From contig CM060731.1 in NCBI GenBank assembly GCA_030704615.1, positions 80,768,756 through 80,832,755 of the forward strand: DNA of 64,000 nt, in the 5' to 3' direction. This document shows positions 47,857 to 61,300 of this stretch, piece after piece. The notes under the pieces were generated by a model. It worked only from the letters and a program-made list of their open reading frames with translations. It was not told the DNA's origin and ran no database searches. Each line of letters starts with the position of its first letter. Position 1 is the first letter of the stretch. This DNA is from Takakia lepidozioides. Taxonomy: Eukaryota; Streptophyta; Takakiopsida; Takakiales; Takakiaceae. The position numbers and the translations under genes were made by a program.

Positions 47857-49089
47857 GTAGGGAATTCCAAAAAGGCCTTGATGTGAAATGTATTGCAATT
47901 CACTTGATCACCCCCCTAAAAGTGTGCAATTGAATTGAATTGCAAGGGTAATTCAATTGAACTACTAAAACTAGCTTGAAAACAATCCTAATTTGCAATT
48001 CAATTGAATTGTCGGCACACGATTCAATTGAATTGCGAATTGGCGATTCAATTGAATTGCTAGTTGATAATTCAATTGAAATGTCGACTGCAATTCAATT
48101 GAATTGTGAATTTGCAAATCAATTGAATTGCGAATTGGCCATTCAATTGAATTGTAATCTATAATTTTTAACTTATTTCTGTATATATTGTATATATATG
48201 TACATATTTAAATTATACATATATGCATACAAAAGTATAAGCTAAAAATACATGTTGCCTGTCTATTCTTGCTGTCCGTCTGTCAATCCTTTGCCCGTGG
48301 TAAGGCTCCCCGAGATAAGCCTAAGGGAGACGAAGAAGCGCTTGTAAAGGCGGGATTGTCTCTCTTTGTGGATGTTGGTGCCAATATATGGCTACGTACA
48401 TATACCAAACATGATACCAATGTAAGAGTATCAACGTGTAAGAGTTTGATATATTAAATTTATATGGAACACACATCCCAACTTCAACATGATACCTTTG
48501 TAAGGGTATCGAAACAATATTATTTTTAATAATTTTCAAGATGAACATATTTTTTGTTTTCTTTGTCATGGGCCAGATACTAGTGTTAGGGGACTACATG
48601 ATGATGTAGGGGAAGCCTTTCATCAATTGTCACGTTTGACAATTCTATTTCTTTCGGAGGCAGCCATGTTTCTCTTGCCAGTGAATCACAGGAAGCTGCT
48701 GATCTCTCTCCGTCTCTGGCTCTCCCTTTCTCGCTGAGGCTGAGGGTGGCTTCACAACTCCACAATTTCCTCAAGGGCACAAGAAAGAGGCCCAACAAGA
48801 ATAGACGGGCAACATGTATTTCTAACTTAAACTCTTATATGTGTATAAATACAATTTGAATATATACATACACATATATATTATATTATATATACAGAAA
48901 TAAGTTAAAAATTATAGATTACAATTCAATTGAATTGCCAATTCGCAATTCAATTGAATCATGTGCAGCCAATTCAATTGAATTGCAAATTAGGGTTGTT
49001 TTCAAGCTAGTTTTAGATGCGCACTTTTAGGGGGGTGCTCAAGTGAATTGCGATGCATTTCACATCAAGGCCTTTTTGGAATTCCCTAC
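47857..49089. mobile_element. foldback element with palindromic AATTCAATTGAATT repeats
   Basis: Left arm (47857 to about 48240) and right arm (about 48830 to 49089) are inverted copies, starting GTAGGGAATTCCAAAAAGGCC at the outer ends and continuing into the same AT-rich inner sequence. Each arm contains the self-complementary word AATTCAATTGAATT at 20-25-bp spacing: about nine copies in the left arm and three in the right. GTAT lies outside both ends, a possible 4-bp target duplication. The ~590-bp middle has no transposase frame. This fits a foldback or MULE-like non-autonomous transposon. Confidence 0.8.
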
Positions 49090-52000
49090 GTATGTGTATA
49101 GCATGTGTATGGGTAGCTTAGTGTCTCCCTCCCTAGCCAGTCGACTTGGTGTTCAATTCTAAACACCTCAATGTTTTTTTGATAGCAACCTGGTTTGGAT
49201 GATAAAATTCCTACATATGAAAAAGGTGGCTGCGGAGGAGGGCAAAAGGGTGACTGCAGAGGAGGATGATAATCAAAAGGGTGGCAGAGGGTTACAAAAA
49301 CGGAATGAGTGTCATTTATTCATTGTTTTTGGGATGAAAGGACACGTCAGCAAGTTTAGGAGAAAAACCTAAAACACACTTCTTCCTTCTTTCGTTTTTT
49401 TCCTCTCCTCTCTTTAGGCCTTAGGGCTGCTTGCAAGTTGCAGAGCGTGCTTTCGCATGCACTTTATGTTAGTATCAGTAATCACTCAAGGCTGCGATTA
49501 AAGAGAGCAAACATTGATACTTCTTATCTATGTGCCAGCCATTTCCACTACGCATTTTGTACAAGCGCCAGACATGCTCCTCTAAGGTTCTAATGGATGC
49601 CACTTGTACTACAATGTAAATACCTTAAAAGAAACGCTGGTTAGGGTGGCCTCTCGTCCCCACAGCAATTTGTATAAGTAATAACTTGTCATCAGTTCAA
49701 ATTCTCTTCAGCGCCACTGCCACCTCTGCACTCTGTCCGCCTTCTCTGTTCACTCCAGAGCAACGTCATAACTTACCTATGGAACATGTAGATGTGTATC
49801 TCGTGTTATCGCCTCATGACTTTCTTATAATTAAAAATCAACATTCTGTCCCTTGTCTTCCCCCACGTCGCAAGATCGAAAAGCAAATTGACACTCGTGT
49901 TGGCAGCAATATTTACGTCTCTGACATATGACCTAGACCAACTAGGACGTTGGCATGGCAGGCAGGTACTTGTGACCCCAACCTTCCTCTCTCCCATATC
50001 ATGCGACTTGAGACTCCTTTTCACCACCAAAGTGTGGTGTGAGTGTACATAATCATCGCTGCGTCAGTGGGTGACTTACCTCGACCTCGATATTGGGCAT
50101 CTACTATGGATGGCTCCCATCTCAGCTGCAACTTACAGGAAGGAAAAATTGCCCTTGTAAGAGGTAGGTGTAGGCCGCCACTACATACTGAGCCCATTGT
50201 CATTGACAGACATGGGATCCAGATGGCAAATGGCATGTTTGGGGCGACAACTAGACCTCGGTATAATCACAGCTGCAATGCCAAGTTGTTTATTGGCCCT
50301 AGTGATGATATGCCACATGCCAGCTTCTGGAGGTGCATGAGCTCTTATCAGTGAAACTGCAGAGTGATTATGAGCTGTTACTGGCCCAGTGATTTCCAAA
50401 GTGTGTGGACTGCCCAACACAATCCTGAGCGAGTGTTTTTGTGTGCGGGGGTGAATCTGCCAAGCAACGCCGACGCTATAAGTAGTAGTATCAGAGTCTC
50501 TAAGTTACTTAACCGCCATACCCCATACCAGTTTAACTGGAGGCCATGCAAAGGGCGGCACCACTTTCACCCCTCCTTTCGTTGGGGAACCCGCCAGATT
50601 CGGGCAGCGGGCATGCAGAATCTCTCACTGTATTTTGATGCTGTTTCATGAGTTTTCTGTTTTCCTGTTTTCTTTCTTCCAAGGAAACCCGAGCCACAGC
50701 TGGCACTTGGCCTTGAGGGGGAAAACTTACCCCCCTTTCTGTGAAGCCACACACAGGGGACAGAGCCCCAGCCCCAAGGCAGCATTTGAACCACAGGCCA
50801 ATGCACATGCAGTCATGCCACCCGCCAGGACCCTCTTGTGCGGATTTTGGACTTTGAGAAGCCTTAACCACCATTTTTACCATATGCTTTGAAAAAAGGA
50901 CCCTGGCCCACTAAATATTCTTTATCCAGATTTCTGAGTCCCTGTAAAAGTGACCATTGAATTTACTACCCACCTACCCAATCTATTACCTCAAAAAATC
51001 TTGGCCATATCCAAGTGCCATATTAAAAGATTATAATATACAGATGTGGCCCCAAGAGAATCCTTCCTAAAAGTGAAGTGCATTAAAAACCAAGAAATTT
51101 GCCAAATGTAGGCAATGTTTTCGTCAAATGGTATGAGAGTCTTGGGAATTGTGTACCTCACATGATAACACACCTTCCCTGAAATTTTCACTTTTTTTTT
51201 TACCTATTTTCGTGTGGGCTGCTTCGTACTCACAAATTGGGGGATCAAACCCTTCCCCTAACCTGACCGCGGTTGCCAAGCAACTCGGGCAAGATGACCC
51301 AACAAAAACATGCTGAGTTAGCCCAAGAATGGGGGATCTTACTCCATGTATAGTTTTCTTTTTCTTTTTCCCTACCTAACGAGCCAAATTTGACTCAAAT
51401 CGGAGTTAATCCTTGTAAGAACTGGATGGTTCAAGAAGCCCGTTTTGGGTCGGTTTGACACTTGAGGGTTAACCCCTAGGCCAGCTTTTTCTACCTGGAC
51501 TGCAAAATCCCTGGCCACATTTTTATTTATTACTAAAACTGCGCTAAGACCTACAGATCTTGACCGTTCGATCGTGTTCTCTAACCATATCCCTCCACCT
51601 CAACTACCTCCACCTAAGGGATATGGCTAAGGTATAACCATATCCCTACCTCCACATAGCAATGTTAGAGATGCTTCCATTAGAATCCTTCAATCTTCAT
51701 GTATGCTTGGATACTTTAGTATTTCAATATCATTTTTTGACATTATGTTAAGATTGCTTCACTGTGTTGTTACATGCATTGAAAGTTTAGCCCATAGATC
51801 CTCAACTGGTTCAGCTCTTTCTATCACTAATTGTGCTACAAAGATTTCTGGTTCCAAATTCTACTGAATACAGATGAGCTGTGACCACCACAACTGCATT
51901 ACAGCATTCCACTGAAGTTCACAATTTCCCTCTGATAGCATCACTGATCACCCAGATACTCAGTCATGTGCATTAAGCAATGCAAGATACCGACAAGAAA

Positions 52001-52311
52001 GAAAAAGCTAAGCGAAGGGGCTGCTTCACATGCCAATTCTAGTAAATATCAAGGTTCCTGCCTTCAACCCTTGAAGCATACATGCTGTGCTTGGTATAGA
52101 GAACTTGGATTTCTTGACAGTTAACCTAGGCTGGCTCTGGATGCATCTTAAATAGACCTCATCTCTCTTTTCTATTTTTGAGGGTTGAGATCTTTTATGT
52201 AAAGTTATCGATGATATATCCCTCCCGTCAGGTGCTGTGACAGTTGACTCACCTCTCGTAATTAGTTTTCCAATAGCTGAAGAAATAACTCTGAAAGTGA
52301 TGAAGGTGCAA
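49090..52311. other. intergenic region, no supported gene
   Basis: Several short frames exist on both strands but none shows a domain, a splice chain or conserved composition. The final few hundred bases are presumably the 3' flank of the ISE2-type gene. Confidence 0.55.
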
Positions 52312-55300
52312 TTAACCAATGAGTTCACTAATGGGCGGCCGGTCCATGACCTGGGCTGCTACTCTTGCAGTCTTTGCCAGTCCTGGATCCATATGTGGTA
52401 GATGAGGCATCTGTGACAGACCACACAAACAGTTGAGCAACCCATATGATGAATGGAGAATGACCACAAGTTGGATTGATTGCTTCAACGGCGCTCCAAA
52501 TCAAACCACAATTTGTACACCTATAATTTCCTGAGAACCGTGATTGTGCTACCGGTAAGACCCCTGTGAACCAAAACTTCCCAGTGCAGCTACAAGTGAA
52601 AAAGTGACCTGTGCAAGAAGATCAATGGAGCGGCGGAGAAGGCGCGCCACATCACCCTCATCCATGCCAGAGTCCGTCATTAGCTCTTTCCATGTCACAC
52701 CCGATGCCCATGCTTCTACCAAGCCTGCAAATTGTGTGTCCATTTCCACAGGTATCTGCACTCCCACCACCAAGGGAAGGCCCGTGTTAATACTTTACCA
52801 ACTTCCATACAGAAACTGAACAAGCTAGAAATAAGAAAACTAAATACATAGCTAAGCAACTCTGGGAGCAACAATAATTTAAGAATTGAAGACTCAATGT
52901 TCATACTGGGGTCTTGGAGGCAGCAGAAAGGGCATTTTGTCCTAAGCCCTGGTCTTTTGGTGTTTAGGAGGGCATTATGGACAAGATCTACAGTGAAATC
53001 CTGACAAGTTTTAAACCCACTAGGACCGTTCATCTCACGAGTTGGATTCTTACTAACCTCTACTCCATGTTTGGCTTGCAAATCCAGCAGCCATGTGCGC
53101 CGGTCCTCCATTGCTTCCACCCATTCGCTGACGATACTCGAAACATCATATATGACACTGGAATAAACACAATAGAACTTACTCATAAGACGTTGTTTGC
53201 CGAGGCGGTCTAAGTACAAATGGCCACAAAACCCTCTAAACTAGATGAAACTGTAGAGGAAGGCTGTTTGGACATACCTTGGGCCATCCTTGGTACGAGC
53301 TTTCATACCCTCAGAAACAAAAGTGCCACAAATGGCTGCTAAGTGTGCAGGCATCAGAGAGAGCAGGGAGTTGCTGGTAAAGGCCATAGCCAACCAGAGC
53401 TCATTCTCCCCCCGCACAGCGGCGGCAACCTCCCCCAACGCTAATAGCTTGTGTGTGTCCATGTGAATTGCGTCTGCAGCATGCAGCACTTCCACAACCT
53501 GCTTCCACCAGCCATATTACCTTGTTTCAGAAACTAAGTTGCCGTAAGTAGAAACTAAGCAGCAAGATCACTTATTATAGCCCTCAATAGAGGGGCACTA
53601 GATTCAATGTTCAAGTGGTTTTCAAACCAAACTGCACCACCGTCAACCAGACTCTGCTTACCTGTCAACAGCTATGGTGAGCTGTCTTTTTTGGTTAGGA
53701 GAATGTAAACCTGATACAACCCTGTGGTATAACCTTCCCTAGGAGAAAACTGCTTCAGATCCCCAATGCAGTGGGCTACATGCATACCTGCAAAAACTCC
53801 TTCCAACCTGAAGGCTGCATCTGGTTTATCCGAGCAGCAATACGGGACGACTTCAATCCCAAACGGGACAATTTCTCACTCCGCATTTTCTGAAGCCCCA
53901 GAAGGAGCTTATACTCGCGGTAGCCCTGGGTCAACTTCAACTTTTTCCTGAGCTTTGACACTTCCTTACGTTGATCCGTCAGCATCCGCTCTGTCTTCAC
54001 CAGCTCCAAGGACACCTGTGTGAAAATCAAGGCAACTTCAGCTTATCGTCACTGTTGCTGCGTATGTCCTTGATGAAGAGATACAGGAGATACCAACACA
54101 AAGGGGTGAGAACCACTCAAGGAACAACTGACTAGGCCCTTAGTAGGCCTAAGAAAATTACCACAGTGCACATCAATTTGGGATCATGAAAAGTGTAGTC
54201 TCTTCTTGTGTCCCTCCTCAGTTGACAACATCTCGCAAGATTTCTATAACGGATCTAAAGAGTGGGGTGGTACCTCATGGGCGCCAGAAAGCTCACTAAG
54301 CAGTGGCACTTGACAAGCCCACGCCCATGTATCCATCGAGCTCTCTGCGCACCAAACACTACTGAGGGGACTAGTCCCTGTTTGTCCAAGGGTCTGCCAT
54401 GAACGAGATCCAACCTGTAACTTTTCCTTCAAATTTGCGCCCACGGGCATCTCTCCTGGGGGCAGGGCTGCCCCAAGATGTAAGCCCTTTCGATGAATAC
54501 TCTTCACTGACTTCCCCGTGAATATGTACCAGCAGTTGTTGGACCCTAAAGCTACATAATGTCGGACCTCCATGGTTGGGTCAGATGCATCTTGTGCTGA
54601 TAAGTCTGAAGCATAATCCTCCCCGTCCTCACCATCAAAGTTGAGGTTGTCTCCTACTCCATTTTCTGAATGCTGTCAATAACACAAAGGCCCATCCAAA
54701 AGGATCAACATGACTGCCAAGCACAGCTGAGAAGACCTTTCCAGGAGACCACCATATGACGGTGTCAGACATTCACGTATGACATTTCATTCCAAACAAT
54801 GCCAGACCCAAAGATGCAGCCACCATTCTTGTCAAATCTGAACCTACCTAAACCTAAAAAGTTTTCTTCAACATTGAATTCAAATCCTACATGCAATGGA
54901 CAAATGAACATAAGCTGCATTCCCACGTCTAAAGCCTGTTTCTGTATGTATGCAAATGAGCCAAATATCTATACACACTTAGACATTTGAGAACAATATT
55001 GGACTGCAACTTACCGTGGTGACAATGGAGATGAATGGAGGGCGGGGAACACTGCCAACATAGAGAGCAGGCACTAGACGCTCCCCCCCAGTGCGCTGGT
55101 CAAAATAACACAGGCAGAGAAAGGGGACCTGACTGTCTGCGCATGCATCAAGCAAAGGCTGCACCATGTCCACTCGGAGCATTTCTACTTGCTCCCGTAG
55201 CTCCCTCATTACCCGCTTCGCTTCCTGTCGCCATCTCCAAGAGATACTAAAAGTCGCATTTTTACATTCACAAGATCACATTTTTTATTGTATCAGCCAT

Positions 55301-58300
55301 GTTTCTACTCAAGCACATTGTAGGTGTCAGCTGTGTTTCTCCACTGTTGCAAAAGTCAGCAAAGAACAGATCCAATAATCAAAGCACACAGGAGCACAGA
55401 AAAATTATCTATGTTACACCTCAAAGTCGTCCCATTCAAGGACTATAGAGAGCTATACTTGCAACTGCCACCAACGAAACTAAAAGTATCTTTCTCTATT
55501 TCCTTTAGTAAATCCTTAGAAAATTCTCTGATTGTAATTTTGTCTACATGTTTACCTAGAATCTTACTTCTTGTTCAGGCTGTGTATTTTCTATCAGCTG
55601 TGAGCATAATTAAGTATGAGCAGGAGCCAATGAAAAAAACAAGAGTAGTCAAGTTCTTCTTCCGTGATGACCACCTTACAAGCTACAAACTCCAAACATA
55701 TGCTCGCAGTTCAGAAGGAACTAGAAACTGACCTTCACCCGTTCCTTTAAGACTGTGTACTCTCGCAACTCATCTTTAGAAAGCCGGCTTTCCAGACCAT
55801 TTGACACGGTCTCTCCTGTACTCTCTTTCTCCAGCCGCTCAACATCCTGCTGCAGTTTGGCCAACTGCTGTTTAGCTGCCACCATCACCTCACTACCCAC
55901 ATAATTACCAAAACTTTGCTCGATTAATGCACGGGCCTCTTCCAGAGTCCTCCCTCTCCGTACCACCTTGGTATCTCCATCAGCTCCTGAGCTTGTATCC
56001 ACCCTTATTACCCTCGCTCCCTGAAAATATAACAACCAGTTTTGTAAGGACTTTACAAGGACTTTGCATGAGCCCATCTTCAAGCTGTATTTTTGCTGAC
56101 AAGGAGCTTACCGCCAGAAGGTTGAGAGCCATCCCATAGGTTGCAGTGAACTGGGAGACCAGGGGATCAGACCCTGCAAAGAGGAGCTTGCAGCAGTCCT
56201 CTGCACCCTCAAATGGTGTTTGAACAACCACAACATGTCCCTGATCATCAATCCCGCGTCGTCCTGCACGTCCTGCCATCTGCAGCATTGCATTCGAGCT
56301 CAAGAGTTTGTGCCCATCATCCCCTCGTTTGCTTAGTGAAGAAAGCACTGTAGTCCTGCATTTCATTTACCAAAAAATAATGTATCATTAGGCTCAAACA
56401 TTTCATTCAACTTTGTTCTCATTCCAGATAGCGATGCTGGCCTCTTGACAGATGATTGACTCCCCATCACTCATAGCGATATAAATAAGCCATTTGATAT
56501 CCAGTCACCAGTCTAATTTCATGTCATAAGAGGACAGGAGGTGAGGCTGGGTTCAAGAGGAGATCCTGCCAGGATAGGAGCTGGGGCACTGTATGGCCTT
56601 GTGTGATGTCACTGACATAATTCTTTGGCACCAGCATAGCTCCAATCAGAGAAGGAGAGGAGGAGAGAAGGTGGTCAGAACAGTAGAGATCAAATAGACT
56701 TAGCATTTATACTAACAGGCTTGATGTAGGCCAAAAAATGTCATTACGTAAGACGAAGATTCTAACAAAGAACTGGCCAACAGGTAATGCTGAAATGCAT
56801 ACCTTGCGGGCATGTTTATCCCTGCCGCGAGAGTCTCTGTAGCAAACACCACTTTGATTAAACCTCTTTGGAAAAGTTCCTCTATGAATGACTTCCAAGT
56901 TGGTAAGCAACCGGCATGATGTGCTGCCACGCCGCCGAGAAGCGAGTTCATACCCACCTCCCTCACAGCTTCTGGGTACTGCTCCCGAAAGTTCAGGATT
57001 GCTTCACGGACTTGGCACACCTCATCCTCGGACAACAATTCAACTTCCTGGAAACATATTCCACACTCTTAATGAGAAAATAGGCTAAAACTGAAAATCT
57101 GTCCAGCCATCCAATTGTCTCTGCGTCCTTCTGGCTCCAGCATACACCATTTGAAACACAGCCACTCAACTAGTGCGAATAATGTGTAACACAACTTCAC
57201 CTGGAGGTAGTGAACAGCTGTATCACAGCCCTTACGACTGAAAATGAACCAAATGGCAGGTAACATGTCACGCTCCTTTAACTGCGCCAACGTGTCTTTG
57301 ACATATGGAACCTGCATTACATGGAAATGTACAAATGAGCGTCACACAGACCCTTGCTTCAAAAGAGTAATAGTAACCAAAGTCTTAGTTGGATCAAGTG
57401 GGTCCCTGTAGGTGCAAGAGTTTTGTAGGATAACTTTCTAGTGTGCCCTGCTCAAGCCCTTCCGTGTCAAATGGCTGTTTCATTTGCACACTCTGTGGGA
57501 GGATGAGATGATCCAGAAGCGTAATCATCCATGGAGTAGAGTGCAAGAACACATTGAAACTTCAGTTAGATTAAATAGAGTTGGAATTCAGGCTACACAC
57601 AGACTCAATCTTCAGAGTTGGGCATCACAAAGAGCAGAAAAAATCAAGTGGCTCAAAGTTCCAGTGATTTAGGATGAGAACTACCAACCTGTTTACGACG
57701 GAGAAACTGAACCTCCTCTTCAGATATGTGTTCTTCTGCTTCCCCCCACATGTTCTGACGACGTCCCACACGATTCTCGTGTCCTCTGAATCCTCCATTT
57801 TTGCGAAGTATAGCACGCCGTCCTTTCCTTGTTGTCTCTTCTCGTGCCGTATCCCAGAATGCATCAGGAGCTTTATCTTGCTGACTTCTTCGCAGGGATA
57901 ATCTCCTACAGCAGCATAAGATTCAGCATTCATGTGTGGGAGCTAAAATCAAACCTACAAGAGCTTCTCAGATCCGCTGTTGCTAACTCAGAATAATTCT
58001 GTTTACATCTGTCTGTCTCTGACATGAGACATGTTTTTGTCTGTCTGTCTGTGTCATGAGCCATCCTTACCTGTGAGGACATTGAAAGTGCACCTACATT
58101 CTTCCACAACCTTCCCTTTCTCTTTTTGTCTAGCAAGATCATTTCAACATGAAACCCAATCACAACCTTCCGTACAGTCCATAAGAAAAAGAAAAAAATA
58201 CAAACAGAAAACTGAAACCAACCTGAAAACCTACCAGATGACACTGTTATCCCAGAAACCACCTACCAACCTGCACCTACCACCAAAGCCAACTTTGCTA

Positions 58301-61300
58301 CATGGAAAATATTAAACAACCACTGACCCGGTAGTACCAACAAAAGCATGGAATAAAGAAAACCAGGATGTGTCTGTAGTATCTGAGAAAAATTTAACAC
58401 TTAGAATGCCAGGTCCAAACCATAGGCTTACTCATCACGGCAACTGCCGCTGGAGCTGGGAGCTGGGTCCACAAGACTACGCTCTTCCAACCAGTCACCT
58501 TACCCAGGTCTCAAATAAGTTACTGCGACAGATATCCTACTGGTGGGTCTGATGATACAAATATTGGTTGGAAATGTCAAGAGCCACACCAATTCATTTC
58601 GGAAGCTTGCTCATTGAGAAGGGGAAGAAGAGAGTATCGTGTTGAAAAGTGCCACACAAGTGGCACCGGTCGTCTTGAAGATGTCACGAGTTCTGTAGGA
58701 CCATGCACCTTCTCACAAGATCCACAAATCAGAGGGACGACAAAAGCCATATGCCCAGTTTGAACAGAGCAGAGAAGTGAGGAAGAATGGGCCCCCTGGG
58801 ATGGCTAGGGGGGGGTGAGGAGAGCCCATGACGGCATAAGGTAGATTTGCTGAGTAGACAGAGAGAATGTACTCATGAGACGTTGAGTGCTGTAGCCTTG
58901 TGGCCATAGACCCCGCACCCAGTTTGGATGGAACTGTCATAGACAGAGAGAGAGAGAAGGGAGAAACAAAAAAGACGCTTCATAATGTCCCCAAGGGTCC
59001 ATAGGCAACAGAATCACCCCCCAAAAAAAATCAAAAGATCCCAGAAGATGCAAGAGAGAAACATTCTGCTAGACAAAGACACGAAGAAAGACGAAGAAAT
59101 TTAGCACATCCAAAGGGCGGCCTGGGGAGAAATCGCCTGTTTCCTTGAGCAGAGAAGAAAGAAAGCAAGAAAACGCCTTTACGACATCCAAGGAGGGCGA
59201 TGGGACAAAGTTGAGAGAGACAGAGAGGATGTCTGCATACAGGCAAGTGCAGGATAAGGTTAAGGGTTCTCTTTGTCATTAAAAATTAAACTAGTAGGTT
59301 CATGCTGATAGGAAGGAAAAAAAACAGGTCCACTAATGGAAGTGAAATTAAACACCTGCACTGATTCTATCTAGCACACACTAGGAAGACCTGAGCAACT
59401 AAACATAGAGGACAAAGATGGTATCCACCTGGGCAATCCATCCAGCTAATTCTTCTGGGTTGGCAACAGTGGCAGAAAGACAGATTAGCTGCACTTGTTT
59501 TGGACAGTAGATTACCTGCAAACATGGCCACATGAGCCTGTTAGGGATCAGCAATCAGTGCAGCCAGCATGTTTTCAAACTTTTGTCAGGGCGCCAGAGA
59601 CTTCCACATGCAGCGGTATCCAGAGCTTGCCCTTGCATCTGAGTTGTTTAATCTAATAAATAGTCAACTCGACCTATATTGTAAGGTTATGGTTTGGAGT
59701 TTCCACCTAGAAAAGGAAACCCCCAGGTGTAAGATGACAATTTTCCAAGTAAAAGGGATAGAGCAAGGTTGAGACAAAACACATACCGTCTCCTCCCAAA
59801 CAGTACCACGTGAGATGTCACTGAGATAGTGAACTTCATCAAGCACCACTACATCCACATCCACAAGCCGACCCCTCTCGTCTGTACTTCCCACACTGTC
59901 AACCAAAATCAATGACTCAGAAACCTTAATACTGCACCCCTAGCCCATGTCAATGTTTTTGTAGGCCCCCTTGATGGTGTTTTAGACATGCCAACCAGCT
60001 GTACCAGAAAAAGATAGCCCAACTTCTATCCCACCGCGCAAGGACATGAACCAAATCTCCATCATCCTACACAGCCAAGGAATACTCTCGCCTCCACACA
60101 GATCATTCCTCCCATTGGCCCACAAAGAGTTATCATTTCCATCATAGACCAACAAGTTTCCATTCGCCTGCATTGCAGCAAAGCAGTACTGGCCTCAACC
60201 TTGGTCTTACTGTTCCATATCTGTGCTTGGCTTACAAATTCCAAATATTTGGAAGAGAAAGACCTCCATAACAACACTTGACCAAAAGCACCACTTCGTT
60301 ATCCAGTTAGTGCAACCATTCATATGCCCCTCAACTATGGCAAGGCTGAGAGTCTATATAACCATGGGATTTGAACTCTCACCCTGCTCACCACAGACTT
60401 AGTCTTTAACCATGTAACCTTACATTGAACTTGCAGAAGATAAAGCTCCAGCCTGACTCTGTTAGGATGGTGCCAAACAAGCAATGCCCCTGGAAAGCAA
60501 GCTTGTGTCCTCAAGAAGAAATAAACATAGTTTCACATTTCTGCACTCCTTTATTCATAAGAAGACCAGAGTGACAAGATTACAACCTTTCATAGAGCAT
60601 GTTTCGCAAGATCTCTGTTGTCATAATCAAAATGGGTGCATCCCTATTCACTGCAGCATCACCTGTAAGAAGCCCTACATTGGTTTCACCAAACAATTCC
60701 CTGCAATTCACAAGGACTGGTAGGGTGTCAGACTTGAAAAGCAGAACGAATAGAATAGGAAATAAACCTTGACAAACAACACTACATGCAAAGAATAATT
60801 TCCCAAAAGCAAGGCAAAAGGTTCCCCATGATTTGGACACTGCCGCCACCTCCTAAACACTACTCCATAGCTAAGTCACATACTTCCCACTGTTGTGCAG
60901 ATTAGGTAGAACAGAAAGCATCAACTAAGATACACTGAGTGTATAATCACAGTTGGCTTGACAAATCTGTGAAAATTAACATCAATGGGACATTAACATC
61001 AAAATCATACAGTCGAAATTTATCTTCGGTCTCAAGTGATGAGAAAGTTATCCATCATTATGTCAAAACCTTCAGTCCTGCCCCCGAAAACAAACCTACC
61101 GGAAATCCCTAAGTTTTTGATTTGATAATGCCTTGAGGGGAGTTGTATAGAACAATCGTCTGCCCCTAGCCAGAGTTGCTGCACCTGCAGCCTCTGCTAT
61201 GAGGGTTTTGCCACTGCTGGTGGGTGCACAGACAACCAATGAAGACCCCTTCAAAAACCCATCTATGGCCATTCGCTGCAACAATGCACACACCCACCCC

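Noticed and set aside
58504-58539. A 36-base phase-compatible mini-exon in ISE2 intron 6
   Set aside because: It has AG and GT borders and keeps frame, but joining the flanking exons directly gives the family sequence (…EMN-W-RLSLRR…) without it.
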